DNA of 57,412 nt from the NCBI GenBank assembly GCA_902554765.1, contig CACDPY010000004.1, positions 1 to 57,412 on the forward strand. Reading direction: 5' to 3'. The stretch is from an uncultured Pelagibacteraceae bacterium. GTDB lineage: Bacteria > Pseudomonadota > Alphaproteobacteria > Pelagibacterales > Pelagibacteraceae. Positions 16,869-26,440 of this stretch are shown here, in pieces. A program made the position numbers and the translations under genes. The notes under the pieces were generated by a model. The model had not been told where the DNA came from, searched no databases, and saw only the letters and a list, made by a program, of their open reading frames with translations. The number at the start of each line of letters is the position of its first letter. Position 1 is the first letter of the stretch.

Positions 16869-18131
16869 ATGAGTGATCAAGAATATATACCTAAGTCTAA
16901 ATTTGGAAAATGGTTTAACGATAGACTTCCTCTTCTTACTTTAGCAAGTCATCTGACTGATTACCCAACACCAAAAAACTTAAATTATTGGTGGACATTT
17001 GGTGGAATACTTACTTTTTGTCTAATAACTCAAATTGTAACAGGACTTACATTAGCAATGCACTACATTGCACATGCGGATATGGCATTTGAAAGTGTCG
17101 AACATATTATGAGAGATGTCAATTATGGATGGTTGATTAGATATATTCATGCGAATGGTGCATCAATGTTTTTTTTAGCAGTTTATATTCATATCTTTAG
17201 ATCTTTATTCTATGGTTCATATAAATCACCGAGAGAAATTATATGGATTATAGGTATTATAATTTACTTGTTAATGATGGCAGCAGCTTTTATGGGTTAC
17301 GTTCTCCCTTGGGGACAAATGAGTTTTTGGGGCGCAACAGTAATTACAAACTTATTTAGCGCTATACCTTTAGTAGGAGAGGGAATTGTTACCTGGTTAT
17401 GGGGAGGTTACTCAGTTGATAATCCAACATTAACTAGATTTTTTACACTACATTATCTGATACCTTTTTTAATTTTAGGATTGGTTGTACTACATATTTG
17501 GGCGCTACACGTGCCAGGAAATAATAACCCTATTGGTATTGATGTAAAAAAACCATCAAAAGATACAGTTCCATTTCATCCCTACATAGTGATTAAAGAT
17601 GGATTTGCACTATTAATGTTTATGATCGTTTTCGCGTTCTTTGTTTTTTATGCACCAAACATATTAGGTCATGCCGATAATTATATTGAAGCAGATCCTT
17701 TAGTGACACCGGCACATATTGTACCTGAGTGGTATCTATTACCTTTTTATGCAATTTTAAGATCTGTGCCAGATAAACTTTTAGGAGTAGTTGCAATGTT
17801 GTCAGCAATTTTAATTTTAGCAGCATTACCATGGCTTGATACTTCAAAAATTAGGTCGGCTGTTTTTAGACCTTTGTATAAACAGTTTTATTGGATCTTA
17901 GTAGCTGATGTACTAATTTTAGGTTATGTGGGGGCAATGCCAGCAGAAGGATTGTATTTATTAATAGCTAGAGTAGCAACAGCTTATTATTTTTTACATT
18001 TTTTATTAATTTTACCGATTTTAGGTTTAAAAGAAAAAACTCTTCCAGTTCCATTGAGCATTACAGAACCTATATTGGGAGGTTCGCCAAATCTAGCAAC
18101 TGCAAAAAACAAAGAAAAATTAAACAACTAA
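16869..18131 (+). CDS. petB: Ubiquinol-cytochrome c reductase, cytochrome b
   Basis: Integral membrane core of the bc1 complex, 420 aa, with about eight helices. The two b haems are held by paired His residues in LAMHYIAH and [17 protein letters not shown] (helix B) and in [23 protein letters not shown] (helix D). The Qo-site motif PEWY is intact ([13 protein letters not shown], near residue 285). It lies between petA and petC with minimal spacing, and its stop directly precedes the petC GTG. Confidence 0.98.
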   Translation: MSDQEYIPKSKFGKWFNDRLPLLTLASHLTDYPTPKNLNYWWTFGGILTFCLITQIVTGLTLAMHYIAHADMAFESVEHIMRDVNYGWLIRYIHANGASMFFLAVYIHIFRSLFYGSYKSPREIIWIIGIIIYLLMMAAAFMGYVLPWGQMSFWGATVITNLFSAIPLVGEGIVTWLWGGYSVDNPTLTRFFTLHYLIPFLILGLVVLHIWALHVPGNNNPIGIDVKKPSKDTVPFHPYIVIKDGFALLMFMIVFAFFVFYAPNILGHADNYIEADPLVTPAHIVPEWYLLPFYAILRSVPDKLLGVVAMLSAILILAALPWLDTSKIRSAVFRPLYKQFYWILVADVLILGYVGAMPAEGLYLLIARVATAYYFLHFLLILPILGLKEKTLPVPLSITEPILGGSPNLATAKNKEKLNN

Positions 18132-18911
18132 GTGAAAAATTTTTTCAAAATATTATTATTAACGCATTTTCTTTTTGTAGTTTCCCTTAGTTCTAATGCA
18201 GCTGAGAAAGTTGAATATTTAAAAACTGATTGGACCTTTAAAGGTCTTTTTGGAAAATTTGATCGTGGTTCACTTCAAAGAGGTTATCAAGTATACACAG
18301 AGGTATGTGCAGCTTGCCATTCGATGAAATATGTAAGTTATAGAAATTTGGCTGAAAAAGGTGGACCAGAATTTTCAGTGGAACAAGCAAAAGCAATAGC
18401 AGCCTCTTTTGAGGTCAAAGATGGCCCTAATGCTGATGGTGAAATGTTCACAAGACCTGGAAAGTTATCTGATAAATTTGTGATGCCATATGAAAATGTA
18501 AAAGCAGCTCAAGCTGCAAATGGTGGTGCTTACCCACCAGATATGTCTGTATTGGTAAAAGCAAGAGGTGGTGGAGCAAATTATATTTATTCATTATTGC
18601 AAGGATATGAGGATCCTCCAATTGGAATAACATTAGATGAAGGTGTTCATTACAATAAGTACATGTATGGAAATAAAATTAAGATGGCAAATCCGCTTTC
18701 TGATGGACTTATAGAATACGCTGATGGAACAACTGCATCAGTTGAGCAAATGTCTAAAGATGTTACTACTTTTTTAACGTGGGCGGCAGAACCCCATCTT
18801 GAAGCGAGACATCGAATGGGTTTCAAAGCCGTTGTGTATTTAATAATCTTAACTATTTTAGTTTATTTTAGTATGAAAAGAATTTGGTCACGTATTGAAA
18901 CGGAAGTTTAA
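18132..18911 (+). CDS. petC: Ubiquinol-cytochrome c reductase, cytochrome c1
   Basis: Periplasmic c-type cytochrome anchored by a C-terminal helix, 259 aa. The start is GTG, immediately after the petB stop. A signal peptide (ILLLTHFLFVVSLSSNAAE) precedes the haem attachment site CAACHS (near residue 55). The Met axial ligand is probably in KIKMANPLSDGLIEY. The anchor AVVYLIILTILVYFSM lies close to the C-terminus. The last 24 bp overlap the 3' end of convergent ychF, leaving no room for a separate terminator. Confidence 0.97.
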   Translation: MKNFFKILLLTHFLFVVSLSSNAAEKVEYLKTDWTFKGLFGKFDRGSLQRGYQVYTEVCAACHSMKYVSYRNLAEKGGPEFSVEQAKAIAASFEVKDGPNADGEMFTRPGKLSDKFVMPYENVKAAQAANGGAYPPDMSVLVKARGGGANYIYSLLQGYEDPPIGITLDEGVHYNKYMYGNKIKMANPLSDGLIEYADGTTASVEQMSKDVTTFLTWAAEPHLEARHRMGFKAVVYLIILTILVYFSMKRIWSRIETEV

Positions 18912-19961
18912 AACATCTCCATCTTTAACAATATAATCTTTTCCTTCTAATCTCATTTTACCATTTGTTTTTGAATTTACCCAACCATCATTAGAAATAA
19001 AATCCTCATATGAAACTGTTTCAGCTCTTATAAATCCTTTCTCAAAGTCAGTGTGAATTTCACCTGCAGCTTTTGGCGCTGTACAATTTTTTTGAATAGT
19101 CCAAGCTCTCGTTTCCTCAGGTCCTGAAGTAAAGTAGGTATCTAATTCGAGAATCTTATAACCTTTTTGTATTAACATATCTAATCCAGTTTCTTTCAAA
19201 CCAATCATTTCCATGTAATTTTTTTTTTCATTTGGATCTATCTCATTAATTTGATTTTCAATATCGGCGGAAACGATTAAAGTATTTTCTGTTCCAAATT
19301 TATTTATGAACACTTTTGTGTAATTATTACCATTTTGCACACTATTCTCATCTACATTGCAAACAAATATTTTTGGTTTTAAAGATAATAAACCACTTTG
19401 ATTAAGTTGTTTTTTATCAAAATCATTTTTTAATACTGAAAAATCTTTATCATTATTTATACAATCTAAAGCGACCTGAAGTATCTTAAGTTGTTCTTCA
19501 TCAACATTTTTTTTGTTGTTTTTTTCTAATCTTTTTTGAATAGACTCGAGATCTGCAAGCATCATTTCAGTTTCAATAATTTCTAGGTCCCTAACTGGAT
19601 CTACATTTGGATTAACGTTCTGAATATCATCTGAATCAAAACATCTAATCATATGTATAATTGCATCGACTTCTCTTATGTGTGAAAGAAATTTGTTTCC
19701 CAAACCCTCACCTTTTGAAGCTCCTTTAACTAAACCAGCAATATCAACAAACGAAATGGTAGTATTAATGACCTTTTTAGATTTTGATATTTCTGCAAGA
19801 TTTTTTAATCTAATGTCAGGCACTGAGACAATACCAACATTAGGATCAATAGTACAAAAAGGAAAGTTCGCAGCCTGAGCTTTGTTGGAATTTGTTAATG
19901 CATTAAATAAAGTTGATTTACCAACATTAGGTAATCCAACTATTCCACATTTAAAACTCAT
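18888..19961 (-). CDS. ychF: Ribosome-binding ATPase/GTPase YchF
   Basis: Obg-family P-loop NTPase, 357 aa. The G1 motif GLPNVGKSTLFNALT is at residues 8-22; G3 lies in FVDIAGLVKGASKGEGLGN. The ATP-preferring NxxE-type G4 is diverged (VCNVDEN). The C-terminal TGS domain contains TYFTSGPEETRAWTI and ends AKDGDVLNFRFN-like. YchF associates with ribosomes and stress responses. It is the last gene of the lgt-to-ychF block; its start overlaps the pth stop (TAATG), and its end overlaps petC by 24 bp on the opposite strand. Confidence 0.96.
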   Translation of the reverse strand: MSFKCGIVGLPNVGKSTLFNALTNSNKAQAANFPFCTIDPNVGIVSVPDIRLKNLAEISKSKKVINTTISFVDIAGLVKGASKGEGLGNKFLSHIREVDAIIHMIRCFDSDDIQNVNPNVDPVRDLEIIETEMMLADLESIQKRLEKNNKKNVDEEQLKILQVALDCINNDKDFSVLKNDFDKKQLNQSGLLSLKPKIFVCNVDENSVQNGNNYTKVFINKFGTENTLIVSADIENQINEIDPNEKKNYMEMIGLKETGLDMLIQKGYKILELDTYFTSGPEETRAWTIQKNCTAPKAAGEIHTDFEKGFIRAETVSYEDFISNDGWVNSKTNGKMRLEGKDYIVKDGDVLNFRFNT

Positions 19962-20521
19962 TATTTATTATTAACAGTGCTAGAAAATAAATCTAATTTT
20001 TTTTCAACAAGAATAGTGATTGAATCTGTAATATCTTTTGATATTTTTTCAATACTCAGAGTCTCGTCCTCATCAAAGTTCTGCAACACATAGTCAGCTA
20101 CATCGACATTATTTTTTGGTTTTCCAATTCCAATTCTCACTCTTGAATAATCTTTACCTATAAATTTATCTATCGAGGCAATACCATTATGACCAGCACT
20201 TGATCCTCCAAATTTTGCTTTAATTTTTCCAAACTCTACATCAAGGTCATCATGAAAAACTATTACATCCTCCGCATCAATTTTAAAATACTCAATAAGT
20301 TCCCTGATACAAATTCCAGAGTTGTTCATAAAAGTTAAAGGTTTGATTGCATAAACTTTTTCATTTCCAATATTTCCAGTGGTTAGAAGACCTTTGAATT
20401 TTGGTTTTTGTTTTGAGAGGTTAAATTTTTTATTTATAGTGTCTATAATTTTAAATCCAACGTTGTGTCGATTGTTTTCACTGTCTGGTGTTGGATTACC
20501 CAATCCTACAAATAAAAGCAT
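19961..20521 (-). CDS. pth: Peptidyl-tRNA hydrolase
   Basis: Frees tRNA from prematurely dropped peptidyl-tRNA; 186 aa, normal length. The opening VGLGNPTPDSENNRHNVGF contains the conserved Asn and catalytic His. Later motifs are KPLTFMNNSG, VFHDDLDVEFGKI (catalytic Asp) and GGSSAGHNGIASI, then RVRIGIGKPK. It follows rplY by 34 bp; the rplY-pth-ychF order is widely conserved. Confidence 0.97.
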   Translation of the reverse strand: MLLFVGLGNPTPDSENNRHNVGFKIIDTINKKFNLSKQKPKFKGLLTTGNIGNEKVYAIKPLTFMNNSGICIRELIEYFKIDAEDVIVFHDDLDVEFGKIKAKFGGSSAGHNGIASIDKFIGKDYSRVRIGIGKPKNNVDVADYVLQNFDEDETLSIEKISKDITDSITILVEKKLDLFSSTVNNK

Positions 20522-20555
20522 AAATAAATAGAATTAACTTTTCAATTTTTATTGA

Positions 20556-21290
20556 TTATTTTTTTTCTTCAACAGGTTTTTTATCAGTAGGTTTTTTATC
20601 TTCACCTTCTTTTTTATCACCCTTGTTTCCATCTGCTGACGGCTTGTCTCCATCAGCTGCAGCGGCTGCTCCCTCAGTTCCTTCAGTTCCCTCAGTTCCT
20701 TCAGCCTCTGCTGGTTTTTCTGGTTCTTTCATTACAGTCGGTGCAGCTAAAGTTGCTATTACAAAATCTCTTCCCTGAATAGTGGGCGTTACCTCAGGAT
20801 CTAATTTTATTGATGATATTTTAAAACTTTCACCAATGTCAACTTCATCAAGGTCTATTGTCAAATTTTCTGGTATTTTTTCACTTGGACATTTTAATTC
20901 CACTTTTCTTCTAACTATGTTCAATACGCCACCTCTTTTTAAACCTGGAGATTTTTCATGATTGATAAAGTTTACGGGAACTTCAATTTTAATTTTACCA
21001 CCCGGCAATACTCTTAGAAAGTCAACATGAGTAGGTTCATCACTTAAAATATGATACTTAACTTCTCTAGGTAGAACGTTTTGAGGCTTACCATCAACGT
21101 TCAGAGTAATAATGTTTGATAGAAAATTTTCTTTTTCAATCAAGGCTTTGAGGAATTTTTTAGAAATAGAAATTTTTATGTTTTTATCTTTGCCACCATA
21201 CACAATAGCAGGAACGTTGCCATTAAGTCTTATAGCATTTAATTGTCCTTTAGTAGAGTTGTCTCTTATGTTTGCATCTAGCGAATTCAT
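20556..21290 (-). CDS. rplY: 50S ribosomal protein L25/CTC, long form with charged tail
   Basis: 5S rRNA-binding ribosomal protein of the CTC type, 244 aa. The N-terminal L25 domain contains GNVPAIVYGGKDKN and HVDFLRV; the C-terminal TL5 beta domain follows (VPVNFINHEKSPGLKRGGVLNIV). The last 60 residues are a low-complexity tail, first acidic GTE repeats and then Lys/Asp/Glu-rich. The repeat is a 9-bp tandem array in the DNA. The tail is not needed for the fold in other family members and its role is unknown. Confidence 0.96.
   Translation of the reverse strand: MNSLDANIRDNSTKGQLNAIRLNGNVPAIVYGGKDKNIKISISKKFLKALIEKENFLSNIITLNVDGKPQNVLPREVKYHILSDEPTHVDFLRVLPGGKIKIEVPVNFINHEKSPGLKRGGVLNIVRRKVELKCPSEKIPENLTIDLDEVDIGESFKISSIKLDPEVTPTIQGRDFVIATLAAPTVMKEPEKPAEAEGTEGTEGTEGAAAAADGDKPSADGNKGDKKEGEDKKPTDKKPVEEKK
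20673..20708. repeat. 9-bp tandem repeat (YTCAGTTCC) in the rplY tail
   Basis: Three full units, CTCAGTTCC, TTCAGTTCC and CTCAGTTCC (20673-20699), plus a decayed fourth unit (TTCAGCCTC) encode successive Gly-Thr-Glu triplets in the L25 C-terminal tail. In-frame 9-bp units can change copy number by slippage without frameshift. Confidence 0.8.
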
Positions 21291-21333
21291 AAAACAGAGT
21301 TTTTTAACCCATGTTTACAAATAATCAAGGTAA

Positions 21334-22266
21334 TTATTTAAATAAATCTGATACAGATGTTGAATTTGAAATTCTTTTAATGGCTTCACCCATAAGGCCA
21401 GAAATAGGTAAAACTTCTATATTTTTAACATTTTTTGTTTTATCACCATTGTCAATTGTATCTGTTATTACCAAATTTTTTATGACTGAATTTTTTATTT
21501 TTTTAACTGCATCTCCACTTAAAACTCCATGAGTTATATAAACATAAACTTCTTTAGCACCTCTTGCCTTTAAGGCTTTTGCAGCATTAACTATTGTTCC
21601 ACCTGAATCAATTATATCATCTACAATAATACATGTTTGATCCTTTACATCTCCAATAACATTCATAACTTGAGATTGACCAGGTTTAGGACGTCTTTTA
21701 TCAACAATAGCCAGACCAACATTAAGAAGCTTTCCAAGCGCCCTAGCTCTCTCTGTTCCACCCACATCAGGAGCAACACAAATAATTTTTTTACTCTTAA
21801 TTTTCTTTCTTGCGTGTCTAGCAAAAATTGGTGTTGCAAAAAGATTGTCTACAGGAATGTCAAAGAAACCCTGAATCTGTCCAGCGTGCAAATCAACTGT
21901 AACAACTCTATCTGCTCCAGCTTTTGTGATTAAGTTTGAAACAAGTTTTGCAGAAATAGATGTTCTTGGAACAACTTTCCTATCCTGTCTAGCATATCCG
22001 AAATATGGAATAACTGCTGTTATATTTTTAGCTGAAGATCTTTTAAGCGCATCGATACAAAGTAATAATTCCATTAAGTTATCATTGGCAGGTGATGACA
22101 CAGATTGAATAATAAAAATACTATTACCCCTAATATTTTCATTAATCTCTACATATATCTCACCATCTGAAAATTTTCTTATACTAGAATTTACAAGCTT
22201 TGATTTTAAATATTTTGCAATATTTTTACTAAGAATTTTATTACTATTTCCAGTTAATAATTTCAT
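21334..22266 (-). CDS. prs: Ribose-phosphate pyrophosphokinase
   Basis: Makes PRPP from ribose 5-phosphate and ATP for nucleotide, His and Trp synthesis; 310 aa. The flexible catalytic region YARQDRKVVPRTSISAKL is near residue 95. The divalent-ion/PP motif VTVDLHAGQIQGFF follows near 125. The PRPP-binding loop TCIIVDDIIDSGGTI is near 210. The N-terminus is typical (GNSNKILSKNIAKYL). It lies between pgeF and rplY in one direction. Confidence 0.97.
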   Translation of the reverse strand: MKLLTGNSNKILSKNIAKYLKSKLVNSSIRKFSDGEIYVEINENIRGNSIFIIQSVSSPANDNLMELLLCIDALKRSSAKNITAVIPYFGYARQDRKVVPRTSISAKLVSNLITKAGADRVVTVDLHAGQIQGFFDIPVDNLFATPIFARHARKKIKSKKIICVAPDVGGTERARALGKLLNVGLAIVDKRRPKPGQSQVMNVIGDVKDQTCIIVDDIIDSGGTIVNAAKALKARGAKEVYVYITHGVLSGDAVKKIKNSVIKNLVITDTIDNGDKTKNVKNIEVLPISGLMGEAIKRISNSTSVSDLFK

Positions 22267-22274
22267 TGAAAAGT

Positions 22275-23042
22275 TTAATTAATCATAATTATTGAAATAT
22301 TTCTACCATAATCATCATGTTTTAATCTTAAAGATCGTCTCGCACTGAAGAAATTATTTTTTTTCTCAAAAGTATCAGTATTTTTCATATCAATTTTTGT
22401 TATTTTGTTTAATTTTAATTGAGATTTAACATAATTGGCTAAATCAAAATAAATCACACCTTTTTTTATTTTAAAAAAAACTTTATTCTTTTTGTTTTTT
22501 TTTAGAAATTTTTTTTTAAAATCTTCTCTAACATTATAATTTGTTTGACTAATACAAGGACCAATAGCTACAGTAATATTATTTGTTTTACATCCTTTCT
22601 TTATCATAAAACGTATTACTTTTGATATAATTCCTTTTAAGGCACCTTTCCATCCAGCATGAATTGCCGCGATTATACATTTTCGATTATCATACAATAA
22701 AAGTGGAACACAATCAGCAGTCAAAACACCAATTGGGAGATTTTTTTGATCAGTTATTATTGCATCTGCTTTAATCTTTTTACTATTAAATTTATAATTT
22801 TTATTTATAAAAAAATATTTATTGCTATGTATTTGATTAAGTAAAAAAATATTTTTTGATTTTTTGCTAATTCTATTTTTTGCAATTTTTAAGTTTTGCA
22901 AAATTTTATTTGATTTATCATTAGAACCAGGACCACAATTTAAACTTTTATAAATACCTATTGATTTACCACCGTTTCTATTAAAAAAACCGTGCTTTAT
23001 ATTTTTGTGTTTTAATAATTTCTTAGAAGTAATCAATATCAA
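22275..23042 (-). CDS. pgeF: Purine nucleosidase/oxidoreductase, multicopper polyphenol oxidase (YfiH) family
   Basis: YfiH/LACC1-family protein, 255 aa. Diagnostic motifs are KHGFFNRNGGKSIGIYKSLN at the N-terminus, VLTADCVPLLLY, AAIHAGWKGALKGI and VAIGPCISQTNYNV, which supply the His and Cys metal ligands. In other bacteria PgeF corrects L-Ser misincorporation in peptidoglycan precursors, and family members also act on purine nucleosides. The start is a TTG at 23042, overlapping the midA stop (TTGA); no ATG lies near enough to replace it. Confidence 0.9.
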   Translation of the reverse strand: MILITSKKLLKHKNIKHGFFNRNGGKSIGIYKSLNCGPGSNDKSNKILQNLKIAKNRISKKSKNIFLLNQIHSNKYFFINKNYKFNSKKIKADAIITDQKNLPIGVLTADCVPLLLYDNRKCIIAAIHAGWKGALKGIISKVIRFMIKKGCKTNNITVAIGPCISQTNYNVREDFKKKFLKKNKKNKVFFKIKKGVIYFDLANYVKSQLKLNKITKIDMKNTDTFEKKNNFFSARRSLRLKHDDYGRNISIIMIN

Positions 23043-24085
23043 AATCCAAATTTAAATTTATTCTTTTTATTTTTTATTAACATTACCTTGAACAATGTAC
23101 CCATTTGTTTTTCATCAATAAGTCTATTAAGACGATAATAAATATCCGCTTTTTTTGAAAAATTTTCTTTCTTAGAAATTATCTCTGCTCTTTGCTTTAT
23201 TCCCATTTTTATTAAAAAATTTTTTTGGGTTGTCAAATTACTAGTCAAACCACCAATTTTCTCTACAAAGTTTTTAAATAGGTTAAAACTTATGTTATGT
23301 GTGATATCAACATTACCAATATTGTTTAAAATGTTGGCAAATTTATGATTTGATACTGCTTGCAAGGTATCTTTCATTTTTTTATCTGTATATCCATAAT
23401 CTATTAATAAAAGACCTCCAGAATTTTTTTTTATAATTTTAGAAATATTTTTTAAATAATTTAAACCAAGTTCTGAATATTCAACAAAATTTTGATTTTG
23501 AAACATTTTAAAGTTAATTTTTTTTTCAATTATTTTAATATTAATTTTTCTTTCGAAAAAAAAAGGTTTTTCCTGCCTATTTAAATTTATAAATTTTTCA
23601 AACCATAAGTTTTTTTTTCTTCTGAACTGTTTTATGGGAATTGCGTCAAAAAATTCATTAGCAATAAATATACTTGGATTTTTTTTTATGTTATTTAATT
23701 TTTGAACCCAAATTATTTTATTATTTAATAATTTTTTTTTTTGAATTTTAATTAGTCGAGGGCTTTTTTCAAAAATTATAAAATTACAAGCACCAAAGAA
23801 AATTGGAAAATTTTTAAAAGTGTCTATTAACACATTCATCATTTCACCATTTCCTGAACCCAATTCAATTAAATTAAATTTTTTTGGAGAACCCAAACTT
23901 TGCCAAAATGTTATAATCCATATTGCTAACATTTCAGAGAAGAGTCTTGAAATATTTGGAGCAGTTATAAAATCACCTTTTTTACCAAAAGGATTTTTTT
24001 TCATATAGTATCCAAATTTTTTATGATAAAGGGATAGATTGATAAATTTATCTAATGGTAAATTAAGATTTTTTTTTATTTGCAT
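23039..24085 (-). CDS. Class I SAM-dependent methyltransferase, MidA/NDUFAF7 family
   Basis: Protein of 348 aa matching the mitochondrial complex I assembly methyltransferase NDUFAF7 (MidA). The family opening is YHKKFGYYMKKNPFGKKGDFITAPNISRLFSEML, from about residue 19. The SAM-binding loop is in FNLIELGSGNGEMM near 75, and the acidic segment IFANEFFDAIPIKQF follows near 140. NDUFAF7 dimethylates an Arg of the NDUFS2 subunit; whether the bacterial protein does the same to NuoD is inference. It starts inside the lgt 3' end (23-bp overlap) and is coupled to pgeF. Confidence 0.9.
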   Translation of the reverse strand: MQIKKNLNLPLDKFINLSLYHKKFGYYMKKNPFGKKGDFITAPNISRLFSEMLAIWIITFWQSLGSPKKFNLIELGSGNGEMMNVLIDTFKNFPIFFGACNFIIFEKSPRLIKIQKKKLLNNKIIWVQKLNNIKKNPSIFIANEFFDAIPIKQFRRKKNLWFEKFINLNRQEKPFFFERKINIKIIEKKINFKMFQNQNFVEYSELGLNYLKNISKIIKKNSGGLLLIDYGYTDKKMKDTLQAVSNHKFANILNNIGNVDITHNISFNLFKNFVEKIGGLTSNLTTQKNFLIKMGIKQRAEIISKKENFSKKADIYYRLNRLIDEKQMGTLFKVMLIKNKKNKFKFGF

Positions 24086-24842
24086 AATTAGTAATAATCA
24101 AAATTCCTATTAAAAAAAATATTAAGCTAACTATCTGACCCATCGTTAAATTGAGAAATAAATAACCTATTTGCAAATCTGGAGCTCTAAAAAATTCAAT
24201 TACAAATCTAAAAATTGAATAAAAGATTAAAAATAAACCAGAAATTAATCCAGGTGTTTTCATTAAACCTTTATTTCTAAAATACAGTAAAATTATAAAT
24301 AAAATTATTCCTTCAAAAAATGCTTCATATAATTGAGATGGGTGGCGATATAAATCATCTACCTGAATAAATTTTACTCCCCAAGGTAAGTTAGTTTCAA
24401 TTCCGTATAATTCAGAATTTATGAAATTAGCAATCCTTCCAAAAAAGATACCAATCGGAGCTACTAGAGAAACAATATCTAAATACTGAAATGGATTTTG
24501 GTTATTTTTTTTTGCAAACCAAATGCTAGAAATTATGATACCAATTAATCCACCATGAAATGACATACCACCTTGCCAGATTTTAAAAATATCTAATAAA
24601 TTTGTAGAATAGTAACCAAAGTTATAAAAAAATATATAACCTAACCTTCCACCTATAATAATACCTAAAATTAAAAATGTTATGTAATCATCAAATTTTA
24701 CTTTTATTTCAATATTTGATATGAAAATTTTTTTACTTAAAATCCATCCAAATAAAATGCCCACAATATAAGCTAAAGAATACCATCTAATTTCAAATGA
24801 AAAAAATTGAATTGCTACTGGGTCAAAGTTATTAATGAACAT
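24063..24842 (-). CDS. lgt: Prolipoprotein diacylglyceryl transferase
   Basis: Integral membrane enzyme, 259 aa, that attaches diacylglycerol to the lipobox Cys of prolipoproteins. About seven hydrophobic helices are seen. Key motifs are the essential His in WQGGMSFHGGLIGI (near residue 100) and the Lgt signature GRIANFINSELYG (near 135), with RHPSQLYEAFFEGI following. It is the first gene of the block running to ychF and is divergent from ubiK with about a 50-bp spacer. Confidence 0.97.
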   Translation of the reverse strand: MFINNFDPVAIQFFSFEIRWYSLAYIVGILFGWILSKKIFISNIEIKVKFDDYITFLILGIIIGGRLGYIFFYNFGYYSTNLLDIFKIWQGGMSFHGGLIGIIISSIWFAKKNNQNPFQYLDIVSLVAPIGIFFGRIANFINSELYGIETNLPWGVKFIQVDDLYRHPSQLYEAFFEGIILFIILLYFRNKGLMKTPGLISGLFLIFYSIFRFVIEFFRAPDLQIGYLFLNLTMGQIVSLIFFLIGILIITNYANKKKS

Positions 24843-24891
24843 ATTGAATTATAATATTAATTATAGATATAATAAGTTATTATATAAATAT

Positions 24892-25143
24892 ATGAAAAAT
24901 TCAAAGTTTGTTATTAATAAACTTGCAAAATTATTTGAACAAGGTCTAGTTTCATCAAAAGACCTCGGAAATGAATTAATGAATATTCTTAAATCAAAAC
25001 GTGATGAAATGGTTTTTAAGATGAAACTTACAAGTAAAGATGAATTTGAAGTTTTATCAAAAAGAGTTGATAATTTAGAAAAAAAGATTGATCGATTGCA
25101 GAAAATAAAAAAAAAAACCTCTAAGTCGGCAAAAAAATCTTAA
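24892..25143 (+). CDS. ubiK: UbiK-type ubiquinone accessory factor (BMFP family)
   Basis: Small protein of 83 aa. An amphipathic N-terminal helix (FVINKLAKLFEQGL) is followed by a C-terminal coiled coil (DEFEVLSKRVDNLEKKIDRLQKI) and a Lys-rich tail, the layout of the brucellar-membrane-fusogenic-protein/UbiK family, which helps aerobic ubiquinone assembly and trimerises through the coiled coil. The start is the ATG at 24892; an upstream ATG at 24841 would add Tyr/Asn-rich residues with no family match. The 3' end overlaps the sensor kinase gene by 23 bp on the opposite strand. Confidence 0.8.
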   Translation: MKNSKFVINKLAKLFEQGLVSSKDLGNELMNILKSKRDEMVFKMKLTSKDEFEVLSKRVDNLEKKIDRLQKIKKKTSKSAKKS

Positions 25144-26440
25144 CGCACAGGCCACTCATTGAAGATTTTTCAAGTTTAATATTACCACCATGCGATCTAA
25201 TAATATCTGAAGCAATAGACATTCCTAATCCCACACTGGACTTAGAGCCAGCTCTTCCTTTATCTATTTTATAAAAAGGCTTAAATACATTATCATATTC
25301 CTCTTTTGGTATGCCAGGACCATCATCTTCGATTTTAATGAATAGATTATTATTATTTTTTGTAAGATCAATATGAATTTTGTCAGCATATTTTATCGCA
25401 TTATCAATTAAATTATTGATACATCTCTCAATCAAATTTTTTCTGCCATTGATTAAAATTTTAGTAGAAATGTTTTTTGAGATATTTCTGTTACCGTACT
25501 TATCAATTATTTTATCAATTAAAACACTCAAATTAAATTCCTCATCTCTTTCTAAATAAGAAGAGCTTGTGAACTGCAAATATTCATTCAACATTTTTTC
25601 CATTTCAATAATATCCTCTGCAAATTTATCAGCTAATTCTTTGTCCTTAATAAATGCAACTTGCAACTTCATTCTAGTAAGTGGAGTTCTCAAATCATGA
25701 CTTATTCCTGATAGCATTTCTGATCTTTGATTCAGGTGTCTTACAATTCTTTTTCTCATTTTATCAAATTCATATCCAGCCTGTCTAATTTCAGATGCGC
25801 CTGATGGTTTGAATTCTTCGATTTCTTCGCCCTTTCCAAATCTTTCAGCAGCTTTTGCTAAATTAGTAATTGGTCTTGTTTGATTTTTTAAAAATATTAA
25901 AGAAACAAAAACAACTATTATCGCTGGCACAGTTATCCATAATGCAAATATCCTCGCAGAAGAGCTAGTAATCCTATCTTTAGATACTAAAAATTTAAAA
26001 TAACCTTTTTGATATTTAATTCTTAAATCAATTAATTCTTTATAAATTGTGGTACTGAACCAATATTCATTTGCACTAAATCTGGATTTCAATTCTCTTC
26101 TTAAAGTTCTATCTATGGGGCTAAACCATCTCTCAACATTTGAATAATTAAAATTTTCATCTTCAATAAATTCAATATTCAAATCCTGGTAAACAGAAAA
26201 TATATTAGTTATTTCACCTTTATCATAAATTTCATCATCATAAACTTTGATGAATGTATTAATTTCATTTATTAATGCTTTAGTCATACCCTTGTTAGTT
26301 TTGATCCATAAGCTATCAAAGAAAACGATCGTTATAATTAATTGTAAAATTATTACAGGTACAGCTACAATTAATAATGCACGGTAAAATAATCTTTTTG
26401 GAAGTATCTCTTTAAAAAATTTACTCAATCCATAGAACAT
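25121..26440 (-). CDS. Sensor histidine kinase (EnvZ-like)
   Basis: Membrane sensor kinase, 439 aa. Two membrane segments (about residues 19-41 and 163-185) enclose a periplasmic domain of about 120 residues. HAMP follows (PITNLAKAAERFGKGEE), then the dimerisation helix with the phospho-accepting His in LSGISHDLRTPLTRMK. The ATP-binding domain has the N box (NLIDNAIKYA), G1 (IEDDGPGIPKEEY) and G2 (SVGLGMSIASDIIRSHGG). It overlaps the upstream response regulator by 20 bp, so the two are partners. The stimulus cannot be read from sequence. Confidence 0.93.
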   Translation of the reverse strand: MFYGLSKFFKEILPKRLFYRALLIVAVPVIILQLIITIVFFDSLWIKTNKGMTKALINEINTFIKVYDDEIYDKGEITNIFSVYQDLNIEFIEDENFNYSNVERWFSPIDRTLRRELKSRFSANEYWFSTTIYKELIDLRIKYQKGYFKFLVSKDRITSSSARIFALWITVPAIIVVFVSLIFLKNQTRPITNLAKAAERFGKGEEIEEFKPSGASEIRQAGYEFDKMRKRIVRHLNQRSEMLSGISHDLRTPLTRMKLQVAFIKDKELADKFAEDIIEMEKMLNEYLQFTSSSYLERDEEFNLSVLIDKIIDKYGNRNISKNISTKILINGRKNLIERCINNLIDNAIKYADKIHIDLTKNNNNLFIKIEDDGPGIPKEEYDNVFKPFYKIDKGRAGSKSSVGLGMSIASDIIRSHGGNIKLEKSSMSGLCVKIFLPT

